This document shows, piece by piece, positions 1 through 9,959 of a stretch of 64,000 nt of DNA. The DNA lies in contig OX419756.1 in NCBI GenBank assembly GCA_948567375.1, positions 67,248,552 through 67,312,551 of the forward strand, read 5' to 3'. How positions within the stretch are numbered: the stretch's first letter is position 1; every line of letters starts with the position of its first letter. Made by a program: the position numbers and the translations under genes. The stretch is from Lunularia cruciata. Taxonomy: Eukaryota; Streptophyta; Marchantiopsida; Lunulariales; Lunulariaceae. Under the pieces are notes generated by a model. It was not told the DNA's origin. It did no database searches and saw only the letters and a list, made by a program, of their open reading frames with translations.

Positions 1-904
1 AATGATGTTAGATCGGTAAATTTGGTAGATTGATCTAGATTGGTCAAATTAATATTGATTTCCACTGGCGTCAAAATTCGTGATTTATTTTCCGGAGATT
101 ACTATTGATGAGTTTACTAGCTTTCTTTACATTGAACTGTTCTCCCTTGAATTTCTACTTTGCTTGTATTCCTAATTGTGTAGTCCATAGTCAAAAAGCT
201 TGCGTTGAAACAATATTGATCCACACTAATAAATATGTATTGCCTTGAAACAATATGATCCCCACTAATAAATATGTATAACTGTGGTTCACACTAGTGA
301 GAGAAGTGGCCTCAAAAGTCACTAAAATAGTGTGGTCTAGACTAATCATGGAAAAGAGTGTAGTAGTTTGAGCAATTTCAGCGTGAACTGAACTAAGCAA
401 CGTTGCTCCGTTGCAGAACCTCTGAATCAGCGGGTGTACCCTGCCAAATCTTATTCTAGACCTGGAAAAAATTCCACTAGGCTTCTCTGATATTGTTTGG
501 CTACTGCGTTTCCAAGTCCAAGTAATTCGGCTTTGCAATATTACAATTGATGTCGTTTCAAAAATTGCATTTATGTCGCTCAGAAGCAATATATTTGTGA
601 GGTCGAATCCTACTCTTGCTTCAAGCTTGGACTTCCCGTCGTATGTGTCCGAGGCACCATAGCTCGAAACAGGTTGCTCATGCTGGAGAGCCAATTTCAC
701 TGCTACAAGGCAGTAGTAGTTTATCAATCATGCCAGGAAAAATCATTTTCTGGATGTGACGTCAGCGAAGTGGGTATCCAGCGGGTTTCTGCAGATATAT
801 TGTGTGCGTTGTGAACGTAACACGCTGAGAACCCTGAGACAGATTGAATCCGATACTCCGAGAAATGAAGACATGAGGGGAAAACAATTGACCGACAGGA
901 AATT

Positions 905-1120
905 TTAGCCACAAAGAAGACTCCCGTTCCCATTCCCAGCGAGCGCCCGGTTGCAAGGATGCTCTGTAGCACCCGAATCAATGTCATAACAATCAAATGG
1001 CAAACCATTTGAAGGTAAGTGGATCAGCTCATTTGGTGTATCTTCACGTTCACATTCTTGGGAAGCAGTAAGCCACGGGGGAGAATCGTCATCGCCAAGG
1101 ACATCATTGTAGTCAGCCAT
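905..1120 (-). CDS. MADYND family type 1, first-exon-like ORF, copy A-minus
   Basis: A 71-codon ORF starting at a true ATG (complement of 1118-1120) and beginning MADYNDVLGDDDSPPW. The protein is acidic at the N-terminus, then holds LTASQECE and a less conserved tail containing LPSNGLPFD. Five more copies in the window share the first 24 residues exactly. A TATATA sequence lies 83-88 bp upstream. Homologous exon-like sequence continues downstream (to about 191), including the motif TYDGKSKLEAR in another frame, so this is probably exon 1 of a longer spliced gene or pseudogene. I do not recognise the protein. Function is unknown. Confidence 0.5.
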   Translation of the reverse strand: MADYNDVLGDDDSPPWLTASQECEREDTPNELIHLPSNGLPFDCYDIDSGATEHPCNRALAGNGNGSLLCG

Positions 1121-1202
1121 GGCTCGAGCAATTTGACTACGAAATCCAAGCTTTTTTTCTGGACGATGAATGAATTGCTTTATCTGTGGGCTAGATCTCT
1201 TG

Positions 1203-1208
1203 TATATA
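1203..1208 (-). promoter_or_regulatory. TATA box of type 1 copy A-minus
   Basis: TATATA lies 83-88 bp upstream of the ATG at 1120. The same motif occurs about 76-90 bp upstream of the ATG in every type 1 copy: 2183-2188, 24333-24338, 30040-30045, 35927-35932 and 36906-36911. The constant spacing suggests a real core promoter with a leader of about 50-60 nt. Confidence 0.45.
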
Positions 1209-1447
1209 AGTAGATGTGATTTCGAGTTCTTGTTACAAGAATAAGCAAAACCGTTGAGAGAAGCCTTCCAGAGTCTCTGCGAGTAAGTGGTCTAGTCTGC
1301 GAGCGCCTTGTAAGTACAATGTTTGAAGCTTAAACGAAGAGGGATATATATAATATCTGTCTTTTATAAGTCCGGATTTAGGAATGTGTACAGAGTCACC
1401 GGAGACCGTGCTTAACGCGCACAAAAGAAAAAAGTAGAACTGTTTGG

Positions 1448-1457
1448 TTGACGTCAA
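1448..1457. promoter_or_regulatory. Palindromic TTGACGTCAA element in the divergent upstream region, block A
   Basis: TTGACGTCAA contains the TGACGTCA core recognised by plant bZIP factors. It sits between the minus-strand type 1 start (1120) and the plus-strand type 2 start (1742). The same 10-mer is present at 30413-30422 (block C) and 36171-36180 (block D). Block B has TCGACGTCAA at 24575-24584. Retention of the core in four copies suggests a regulatory site shared by both directions, which is inference. Confidence 0.35.
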
Positions 1458-1741
1458 GATTGGAGAGCGTATAGTGTACATGTTCATAGCAGGGATTCTT
1501 CTATCCAATTCCATGGGCCGCCACAACAACAGTGTTCCAGACGACCCATATCCAGAGCTTACCACGGCAAGCTAGATACCGATAACACACATGCGGCGTT
1601 GGTTCAACATGGGCACATATCACGGATCAGACTAGCAGATTACACTCTTGAAATAGTAATTCATGACATTCAGGTGAAAGTCATTGCTTCACAGAGGTTC
1701 TCATCGTTCTACTCTCTTCCAAATTCGAGGTTTCTATCAAA

Positions 1742-1960
1742 ATGGCTGATTAGAACCACGTCTTTGGCGATGATAATTGTCCTCCATGGGTGACTGCTTC
1801 TCAAGAAGCTTGTTGTCATGATCAGCAAACACATCTCAAGATCATCCTTCTATGTAAGGAGAACCAGTATGGGATTTTGATACTTGCTCTTTGGAGATAG
1901 AACCTGATTTTTACAAACTTTTGGGCTGTTCCGGAATCCTGAAAATGTCTGATTTTGGGT
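1742..1960 (+). pseudogene. MADYND family type 2, truncated pseudogene copy in block A
   Basis: The plus strand from the ATG at 1742 reads like a diverged MADYND start, with ATG GCT GAT followed by TAG at codon 4, then VFGDDNCPPW, TASQ and a CHDQQTHLK segment. Block D carries the same TAG, and block C the same TAG on the other strand, so the nonsense change predates their duplication. Homology to the longer block B copy stops near 1890. The tail runs into the upstream region of the next type 1 copy. It cannot make the type 2 protein. Confidence 0.6.
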
Positions 1961-2272
1961 TATTCCAAATCATAAAATGGTCAATTTTGTGCGCGTCATG
2001 CATAGTCTACATTGAGACTGTACACATTCCCAAGTTCGTATATATATCCCTCTCCGCTTAAGCATCAAACAGGATACTCACAAGGCCCTCGCAGACTAGA
2101 GCAGTTACTCAGAGAAATTCTTGAAGAGTACTCTCAACAATCGTGCTTATTCGTGGAACAAGAGCTCGAAATCATACCTTCTTATATACCGGAGATCTAG
2201 CCCACAGATAAAGCAATTCATTGATCGTCCAGAAAAGAAGCTCAAATCTCTCCTAGTCAAATTCCTCGAGCC

Positions 2273-2482
2273 ATGGCTGACTACAATGATGTTCTTGGTG
2301 ATGACGATTCTCCCCCGTGGCTTACTGCTTCGCAAGAATGTGAAGATAGAACAAATCTGCTGATTCACACACCTTCCAATGGTTTGCCATTTGATGGTTT
2401 TAACATTGATTCTGATTCTACAACGCATCTTGGCAACCTGGCGCTCGTCGAGAACGTGAACGGGAGGATTCTTTGTGGCTAA
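2273..2482 (+). CDS. MADYND family type 1, first-exon-like ORF, copy A-plus
   Basis: A 69-codon ORF with the start MADYNDVLGDDDSPPW, ending NVNGRILCG. It is two codons shorter than the block B and C copies because of an in-frame deletion after TASQECE. TATATA is at 2183-2188 and a second TATATATA run is near 2038. It points away from copy A-minus, so the pair is head to head. Downstream, 2598-2948 is an open 116-codon stretch with CYLHNAETCWIP and TYDGRAKLEAR that aligns with 29272-29622. It is probably one exon of a larger gene, whether live or dead. Function is unknown. Confidence 0.5.
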   Translation: MADYNDVLGDDDSPPWLTASQECEDRTNLLIHTPSNGLPFDGFNIDSDSTTHLGNLALVENVNGRILCG

Positions 2483-3440
2483 AATTCCTGTCGGTGAATT
2501 GTTTCCCCCCGCGTCTTCATTTCTCGAAGTATCGGATTAAGTTGGTCTCAGGGTTCCAAAGAGCTTCGCCTCTAAAGTATGCCACACACCATCGTATATG
2601 AGACCTGCAGTTTACGTTTACAGAGTACACATGAAGAAATCTGCAGCCTGTTACCTTCACAACGCAGAGACCTGCTGGATACCCATTTCTTGCTTCCAAG
2701 TAGAAATTCGTGCAAGACTGGGTCCAGATGTCACATCGAGAAAAGATTTTCCCGCCCATAGAGTGGTTGATAAAGTACTGCTTTGTAGCAGTGAGATTGG
2801 GCTTTCCAGCACGAGCAACCTGTTTCGAGATAATGCCATGGGCACATACGACGGTAGAGCCAAGCTTGAAGCAAGAAAAGGATTCGAGCTCACAAATATA
2901 TTGCTAATGCGCCATAAAAATGGAGTATTTAAACTACATCAATTGTAATATTGCAAAACCGAATCACTTGGACTTGGAAATGCAGCAGCCAAACAATATC
3001 AGAGAAGCCTAATGGATTCTTTCCAGGTCTAGAATAACATTTGGCAGGGTATTAGCAATATATTTGTGATAATAATTGTGTCACATCCTCTTGGTGATTT
3101 CCTTAATAAAGTGCGTGAGTCTCAAAACTCTACGATTTTTATCGTTTTTGAACAAGATCAATAATAATTGAAACAATATCATTCAGTTTGACAATGTTTT
3201 AACTTATTCGAGATCTAATCTTTCATAGATCCAAGTTAACGTCTTGATTGAAAAATTCTCTTCCACGGATCTTATGGTTACGAGTTCTCACGCTGAAATC
3301 GCTCAAAGTACTACACTCTTTTCCACGATTAGTCCAGACCACACTATTTGAGTCCACACTAGTTGAGTGACTTTTGAGGTCACGTCTCTCAAATGGTGTG
3401 AACCATAGTAATACATATTAACTAGAGTTGTGTGGTACTG
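2483..3440 (+). other. Downstream exon-like sequence of type 1 copy A-plus
   Basis: The segment is conserved with the downstream parts of the other type 1 copies (minus at 191-904, 22430-24032, 28605-29739 and 34900-35635; plus at 37206-37890). Recurring peptides are HNAETCWIPTS, TYDGRSKLEAR followed by GFELTN, and NHLDLEMQQ followed by LASGILSR. The frames differ between copies because of small indels. This pattern fits exons and introns of one ancient gene. I cannot place the splice sites, so no full protein is proposed. Confidence 0.4.
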
Positions 3441-3619
3441 GAAAATGTCAAATTTGTTATTGTTGCTTTTCCCTCTTTCCTATACTCCTTTTGTATAGAA
3501 AAGATGCCCAGTAACCACTCCGGAGGAAGAAAGTGTGCAAATTATGTATATAGATCCTTTGGGACGAATTCACTCAACGTCCCCTTATGAACAGGGATAG
3601 TTCTAGTCAGTTTAATAAT

Positions 3620-6231
3620 TAGCCATATATATATATTACTGACTTTAAATCAAGGGCCAATTGGGATTCTAAGCTATTCTAAAATGCACAAAAGAAATCA
3701 GGGAAGTTTGAGATCTGGTCAACTACCATTTACAATATTCTCTCCTTTGCACCTTATCCCTCAAGCACAAGTTGTCAAGTTTCCCATCCTGTCAGACTAA
3801 TAGCTCCAAACAAACCCTATCTTCTTGATGTGCACTCTTTCAATAGGTGCATCAACTACAAGTATGCTTTCCAAAATGGGCCTTGTAAGATAACATGACA
3901 CAATTAGCTATCCACATATAAAAATCTGCAATCAAAAGCAATAAACAATGAACTTTATACAATATTGCACTCACAGGCTACAACAACTGCTCATTGTCAT
4001 CTATTGCATTGCTATACACCAAATTTGCATCAATATTAAAAGATCTTCTCCCCATCATCAAATACCAGAATTTGTAATTCCCAAAGCTAATGCTTTCTTG
4101 CAATTTGAAATTGGAGTGTTGCAGGTTTCTTGAGACACCTTGAGCCATTGCCTATTGCTTTGTTATACACCAAAATCATGTCTAACAGGAAGAAAATCTT
4201 CTTCCCATCATCAAATAATAGAACTCATAATTCCTAAACACCAAATAACAAAATCATAATTCCTAGGAGTGGATACTTTCTGGCAACTTGAAATTGAAAT
4301 GTTGTGCATGTTTCTTGACGTATTCCAGCCATGGAATTCCTCAAAGGCTACAGCAAGCACTGCAATTTATGTGAACTCTTCATTTATTTCTCATCTTTGT
4401 CAATAGACAAAGTTTTCCATCAGAGTTGTCTACTATTCCTTGTGGAACAAGATGGACTCCATTAAATTCCAAGGCCATAGTGTTGAAAGTTGTCCAAACT
4501 TTTGCTCTCAAGGAATATTCTCTAGAATACATACCCATAGTAATAAAAAATTGAAATTAGTCTTATATGTGCAAGCTAAACATGGGTTGTGGAGGCCAAT
4601 AACATAAGCTCTGATCTTCATTTGACCTTTAAGTCTTCTGAATAAGTACTCAAGGAAAATTGGTTTCTCTTGTGACCAAAAGCATTGACTTGATTCCCCA
4701 TGTATAGGATGTAGTGTAGGATAGATTTTATAGATACTATACCTAATGTTGAATGGGTGATTATTTTGATAAAGTATCAAACAATCAAAACTCCAGCTGA
4801 TGCTTAGGGAGGCAATTCTAAAGTTTAAGAGAAAATCTTGTAGGTGTGCGTAGCATTTCACTTTGATCTTACTTGGCTGCTTGGTTATAAGGGCACAAGA
4901 ACAAGACACCTTGGTGATTTCATGGACAACTATAGGTCATTGTAAGTGTTGAAAATGGTTTATAAGTCTTCCCTCTAACATTATTGTGAATACCAGGTTA
5001 CCGTGAGTATCCATAAAGATTTACATTCTCCTTCTATTAACTTGTCCATAACTTACAAGTTGATGGGATAATTCCACTCATTTGTAAACTTCATTAATTA
5101 TATCATAGATTGAGTTCTACTCTATTGATTATGAGAAGGTCTCATAAGATTACTTGTCTACCCAAGGTATAAATTAATGGGAGGAAAGATTGTAATAGGT
5201 CAATCCCATGAGGATATAGGTCTGAAATGGTTGAATATAAAGAAAAGTGTCCCATTGGAGTCCTTTACTATTTACTATTTTAACTATTGTGCAAAGAAAA
5301 ATCCTAGACAATGACACCAAGAAGGTTCACTATGAAAACACTAACAAATAATCACTCACACAAAAGTATATAATTTCAATGAATTTTGAGAAGTGATGGC
5401 TTAGTATGAGAGATGCTCCTCTTCTTTGAAGGTCTCTTCAAGATCCTTGGTAGATAAATATCCTACCCTTCTGAAGATGAGGGGTGTGGTCTTCCAAAGT
5501 TGAAGACCGGTCCTTCTTTGAAAGGCACTTACCTCCCCAAAGATCCTCACTCCTTTCAAAGATTGGAATTGGAGGCCTTCCAAAGATGATTTGTATCCCC
5601 TTCCAAAGACACCAGTGTTCTCCAAAGTCAATGTACTTCACTTTCATATGCAGCATCTTGATCAAAGATAATACATTGCCCTTCCAAAGGCACCATCTTT
5701 AGCAAACCACAATATTTTACCCATTGGAGTGCACCGTGTTCTCCCAAGACAAATGTTCCACCTGTCCACAAGGCACAAGCTTTCCTGAAACCAATGTCCT
5801 ACCCTTTGGAAGGAACTATCTTCCTGAAATTATGTTCTACCCTTCACAATGCAATGTCTCCACCAAAACCTATTGTTCTGCACTTTGGGAGGCATGAGCT
5901 TTGAGACACTACAAGATCTTTGTGAAATCTATCCATTCAATCTTTACACTTTTGTTACTTACAACACTATAGCTCAAAGTCCATCAAGTCATTGTATCAA
6001 GCAATTGCATTAAAGCCAATGATCACACACAAGAAAACCACAATGTTTATTGATCTTCACCAAAGTGCAAACATGAATTAAGAAAATTTAATGAGAGAGT
6101 TTGGAAAAAACAATGAAGATTGGTGAAGCTCTTTCACTTTATTCACCACTCATATACCAGGAAATGTAGCACTTTGAATGTTGCACTTAAATATGTCTAG
6201 ACACTTGGAACTTAGAACTACAAAACTAACA
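3620..6231 (-). repeat. Left arm of a large inverted repeat, probable LTR-like arm of a Gypsy element
   Basis: The arm is the reverse complement of 12533-15200 with moderate divergence and indels. On the minus strand it begins TGTTAGTTTTGTAG at 6231, next to the Gypsy integrase relic, as expected for a 3' LTR start. Inside, 5401-5900 holds a degenerate array of short units built around a CCTTTGGAAGG-like motif. A 133-codon minus ORF at 4508-4909 has a counterpart in the other arm. The length (2.6 kb) is large for an LTR, so part may be untranslated internal sequence. No host gene is seen in the arm. Confidence 0.6.
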
Positions 6232-6256
6232 AATGTTAATGGTACTTCAAATCACT

Positions 6257-6960
6257 TCAAATTGGTACTTCAAATGTTAGTACTTCAAATTCAATTTGTA
6301 GTATGGGATGAAATCCGTATGTCAAGAAATATGGAGTTTTTCTGGTTGTAATCTTTTTAGTGGTTTTACATGCACACAAAGCTGCATGTAACTTTGTGTC
6401 CCAATCATAGGCATAATTGACAGTCACCTTATTCAAAATTTTGCACAACAATCCATTCACTTTCTCCGTTAGTCCATTCACTTTTGGATTGTAAGGAGTC
6501 ATCTTTCAATGTTTAATCTAGAAGTACTTGGTTAATACCCATGAGTTAAAAAATGAGTCCACTAATCACTGACTAATTGCAGAGGACATCCATAACATGA
6601 AATGGTGTTCCGGAAGAAAATTTTTGTGACTGTTTCCGCATCATATCTCTGAGTTGCCCCGGCCTCAACCATCTTGGTAGCATAATTAGTGCACACCTGG
6701 ATGTATCTCTAGCTTGTGAATTGGGTCACTGGTTGAATTGGACCCACAAAATCAGATCCCCATTTCTCAAATGGGGCCAATGGCAAAATTGGTCTCAAAG
6801 GCCACTAGGAAGTAGCCGTCATCTTTTGTGTTCTTTGGCAGGCATCATAACTTTGGATATGTGTGTGAGTGTCCTTGTACATCACAGGCCACCAATACCC
6901 CAATGAAAAAATTTTCTTTACGGTATTCTTCAAGGCACAGTGTCATAATTTTTGCAATGT
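6257..6960 (-). pseudogene. Gypsy (Ty3) integrase relic
   Basis: Read on the minus strand, the region shows the end of the zinc-binding domain (YWWPVMYKDTH then DACQRTQ), the core start GSDFVGPI, then PLQLVSD, and a 3' part with NPKVNGLTEKVNGLLCKILNK and KTPYFLTYGF. These match the order in Ty3/Gypsy integrases. Several frameshifts and stops break it, and a stop replaces the residue after VSD. Integrase follows directly on protease-like sequence, so the reverse transcriptase and RNase H part is deleted. It is a dead fragment, probably of a Tat/Athila-like lineage (low certainty for the lineage). Confidence 0.75.
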
Positions 6961-7210
6961 CCTCCGTCATAGCATTTACACCGGAACCCAAATCAATGAG
7001 TACCAACGTAATCATGCAACCCGTGATCTCCGCATCCACTTCAAGAGATCCCAAATCCTCTTGTTCAATATGATAAATGGCTGGCAAGTCTTTCTTGGTC
7101 ATTGCCCTCACTTTCTTGAGGGCCAAACTTAGCTGCTTCTTATACAGCTTGTTGTCCTCCCAGAATTGCTTGAATGTGACATTAGCATTCATGGACACCA
7201 AATCTGCCAC
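6950..7210 (-). pseudogene. Gypsy aspartic protease-like relic
   Basis: The minus-strand reading contains AEITGCMITLVLIDLGSGVNAM. The DLGSGVNAM part corresponds to the D-x-G active-site loop of retroviral-type proteases. The ORF runs on into integrase sequence through a deletion junction near 6950, where the whole RT/RNase H section should be. Upstream it joins a lysine-rich linker and a zinc knuckle. Confidence 0.6.
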
Positions 7211-7880
7211 AATATCTTACTGAGATACTCCTCCTAACTTCACCTTTTTCACCTTTGACTTTGGGTTAGAATTCTCTCCTTGCTCAAATTGGACTTTGAG
7301 GCACTTCTTGATGGTAACCGGAGTACACTGGTCTTGACTCAAAGCTCTTTGGGTTTACCCACCTCGGCTTGGATCAGATCCTTGACCTCGGATCTGATGT
7401 CAGCCAAAAACACTAGAGGCTTTGTCTTCATATCCTCCTCCTAACTCATCTCTTGAGTTCTTTGTACTGCCTCTTGAATTTCTTTTTGCAAGGCCTTGGC
7501 TTTGGCTTTGGCTTTGGCTAGAATTTTCTCCTCCTTTGCACCAAGAATAGCTTGTGGATGTAGCCTCTTCGCATTTTGTGAAGACAAAGAAGTCATACTC
7601 ACTTCTTTGGGATCATGCTTCTTCTTACCAAAGCATATTTCAACTTTCAAATTTTGAAATCAAGCCATTCTCCTTCTAAAGCCGGACTTCCTTCTTGAGG
7701 TTTCTCTTCCTCAAGAGTGATACAATTTATAATTCTTATCCCCTTATGACTAAAGTGCAACACAATTAGCTGGGGTCTGTACATAATTTACTGGTGGATT
7801 CAGGTTAGGTGGTCATGGGCACTGATTTCCAATGTGATCTGATCCTTTGCAATTTCCACAAAGTGGAATATCACTTGACG
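7211..7880 (-). pseudogene. Gypsy gag C-terminus with CCHC zinc knuckle
   Basis: On the minus strand, 7860-7819 encodes CGNCKGSDHIGNQC, an intact C-x2-C-x4-H-x4-C nucleocapsid knuckle. It is followed by a charged linker (7650-7441) with an alternating KAKAKAK run, then the protease relic. Order and strand agree with gag-protease-integrase of one element. The upstream gag is cut off where the LTR-like repeat starts at 7890. Confidence 0.65.
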
Positions 7881-7889
7881 CCTCGGCTC

Positions 7890-8560
7890 TGTAACACCCA
7901 TTTGTGCATGTATGTGCTATTGTGATATTTGGTTTGGTATTACAAGTACTTGAGAGATACTATTTTTATAGATATAAAGGATGGTTTTACATCAGTAATA
8001 ATTAGTTGAAGTTAGTCATAAGATAGAGGAAACCTTACTTTAGAGGAAGTGGAAAAGATGAGTACCACTATTTTGGATTCTAGTGTGTTGACTTGGTATT
8101 ATTCCTAGGTGTTTGGCTTTGAGGGAAGAGTTGAGAACTCTTGAAGCCACAAGCCTTTTGGGTTCAAGTTCTTCTCTAGTCCAAGGATAGTCCATGTGAG
8201 AGAATCCTTGACTTAGTGGTTGAGTCAAGATAAGACCATATGCTTCATAGAATATTTCTAAGAATATAAATATTCCTTTAGCTTTTAGATTTTATTTGAC
8301 TTTTAGCCTAGTAACTTGAGTTACTCCACTAATTAGTAACTTTGGTTTGTAACTATTTCACAAGTATTTAAACTAGGGGTGAGGAGGTATTCATCATCCT
8401 TTCATTTGCAACTATCTCTCTCATTGAGTTCTCTAATGAGCAATGTTTTGAGTCTTGGAGTGTTAGCCTTGGAGTAGTATGATGGAGCTGGGGTTCTTTG
8501 CCTTCTTAGTCTTGGTGTGCTACTATAATAACCATTAGAGGTTCATTTTGAATGAGAGAC
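7890..8560 (+). repeat. LTR-like repeat of the TGTAACACC family
   Basis: The sequence starts TGTAACACCCATTTGTGCAT right after the gag relic. A reverse-complement copy lies at 48440-49131, and fragments at 18053-18370 and 19290-19590. The starting TG and insertion into an older element fit an LTR. Similarity to the copy at 48440 runs past the point where I expected the LTR end, so some internal sequence is included. The short AT-rich stretch after it shows no recognisable gene. Confidence 0.5.
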
Positions 8561-9460
8561 GGGTTGGCTCACATTTTTGGTTTTATTATCGGGATCTCTC
8601 TAGCAAGCAAGCTAATATTCCGTGTACAATTCTATATTAGACAGAAGGAGGTTATGAGAGTTCACTTGGAGAGAACATTAGGGGAGGAGAGGGCTGAACT
8701 TATGCTAGAGAACTTGGATCTATTTTTATACCATGTAGTTCATACAATGTCGTTGAGGTGATTTTGTACATCTTGTACACATGAGAGGATTTGGAGAGAT
8801 TGTGTAAGGTGGATTGCAGATTTTGGGGATTATGGTGATTATGGTAAAATTTCAAGTTTAAGATCATGACTTGAAATTTCTACAGATAATGGCTTGGGTT
8901 CTTTGTAGTTAGTATATACTAAATTATTGTGAGAGCTAGTACATGCACTGAGCTAGAACTTTTGAAAGTTGATAGGGTAAATTGCTCCCAAAAATTGCAT
9001 GCTCTTTGGAAAATTATATTGAGTCTACCATTTCTTTAGTTTTTAGTGGATTTTCCAAAAACTCTCTAAGAAAATAGTGTATAGTATTCTACCCTTTGGC
9101 CTAAGAATGAGAGAAATATCATTTTTGCGTAAAAAGTTATGAGTTTTTAAAGTGAGAGGGATGGTTGTAGACCAAATCTGAAATATATGTGCTGAATAGA
9201 AAGATGCATAGGCCAAATGGCTTAATTAAAAAATCTAAAATTTTGTACTGGAAGATGGACTAGAGTTGTTATCAACTATGAGAAATTTTAGAGGACTATG
9301 ACATACTAATTTAAAGAATTTAGTGACATTATGAGGAGGAGTCAATTCTACAGAGTTGAGATCTCTTGCATGAGGAGTGTGAGAGCAACAAAAAGCATAT
9401 TTGAGTGTTTAGACTCATCTTGGGAACATGAAGGGTCACCATGAGTGGAGATGGAGATAA
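8561..9460. other. No recognisable gene; AT-rich unique-looking sequence
   Basis: Only short ORFs occur here (for example 8552-8761 plus, 69 codons, no family recognised). The composition is AT-rich with many stops. It may be the decayed internal part of the element whose LTR-like end lies at 7890. Confidence 0.3.
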
Positions 9461-9901
9461 TGCAAGGTTCTCCAAGGGTTTGATGTGAATGTAGGAGTGG
9501 ATTTGAGGAAAAGAGAGTTTAGAATAGAAGTTGTAGAGAGTGTTGAGAGGATCCAAAAATTTACACCACTTGGAGGAAAGAGTAAGTCCAAGTTCTTTTT
9601 ATGTGGAGAGAAGGGATATAAGGTAAATTTATATCCATTGACCTTTGAGAGCAAGAGATTGAAGGAAAGGAGAGGTTTACTTGACTTGGATTTGCATGTT
9701 AGACCTTCTTCACCAAGATTTGGAGGGAGAAGTTCTAAGACCAAGGAGTTGTGTGAGGTTTGTGGAGTGGAAGGACTTCCAAAAAGACATGAGTGTAGTG
9801 GAGTGAAAGCACTTTTGGAGACTTTGGTGAAATATATTGGAGAGAGTCTTAGTACAACTACAAAAATACTACCACCTTCATCAACTAGTTCTCAAGATTA
9901 G
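9461..9901 (+). CDS. Unidentified open reading frame with a Cys-rich segment
   Basis: The frame is open from 9461 to the TAG-terminated end near 9901, about 146 codons, which is long for this neighbourhood. There is no ATG near the 5' end. The stretch from 9485 begins with GTG, so an upstream exon or an element-encoded start would be needed. The protein is basic, with SVERIQKFTPLGGKSKSKFF and a C-terminal CEVCGVEGLPKRHEC segment that could bind a metal (C-x2-C-x8-H-x-C). I do not recognise it. It may be part of a retroelement, because gag-like G1 sequence follows on the other strand. Confidence 0.3.
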   Translation, partial: CKVLQGFDVNVGVDLRKREFRIEVVESVERIQKFTPLGGKSKSKFFLCGEKGYKVNLYPLTFESKRLKERRGLLDLDLHVRPSSPRFGGRSSKTKELCEVCGVEGLPKRHECSGVKALLETLVKYIGESLSTTTKILPPSSTSSQD

Positions 9902-9959
9902 TGATGGAGATAATCTTTCAACTTATGGATAAACTATCCATGAGGGTTTGATTAATATA

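Larger units (their letters stand above)
1..3440. other. Block A: duplicated low-copy locus with divergent and head-to-head MADYND copies
   Basis: This block matches 34731-37890 (block D) nearly end to end in the same orientation. It holds, in order, a type 1 copy on the minus strand, a shared upstream region, a truncated type 2 copy on the plus strand, and a second type 1 copy on the plus strand. The two type 1 copies (about 300-1340 minus and 2030-3440 plus) form inverted arms around a loop of roughly 700 bp. The left limit lies outside the window. The sequence has no transposon protein signature and is more complex than the surrounding repeats. It could be a segmental duplication of host gene fragments or the cargo of an unrecognised mobile element. 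Confidence 0.6.

Noticed and set aside
905-1120. Type 1 ORF as a complete small peptide gene
   Set aside because: The tail after codon 24 varies in length and sequence between copies, and conserved coding-like sequence continues downstream, so a first exon is more likely. A small peptide is not excluded.
3400-3700. Short ATATATAT run as a promoter
   Set aside because: There is no coding sequence at a suitable distance and the run is expected in AT-rich DNA.
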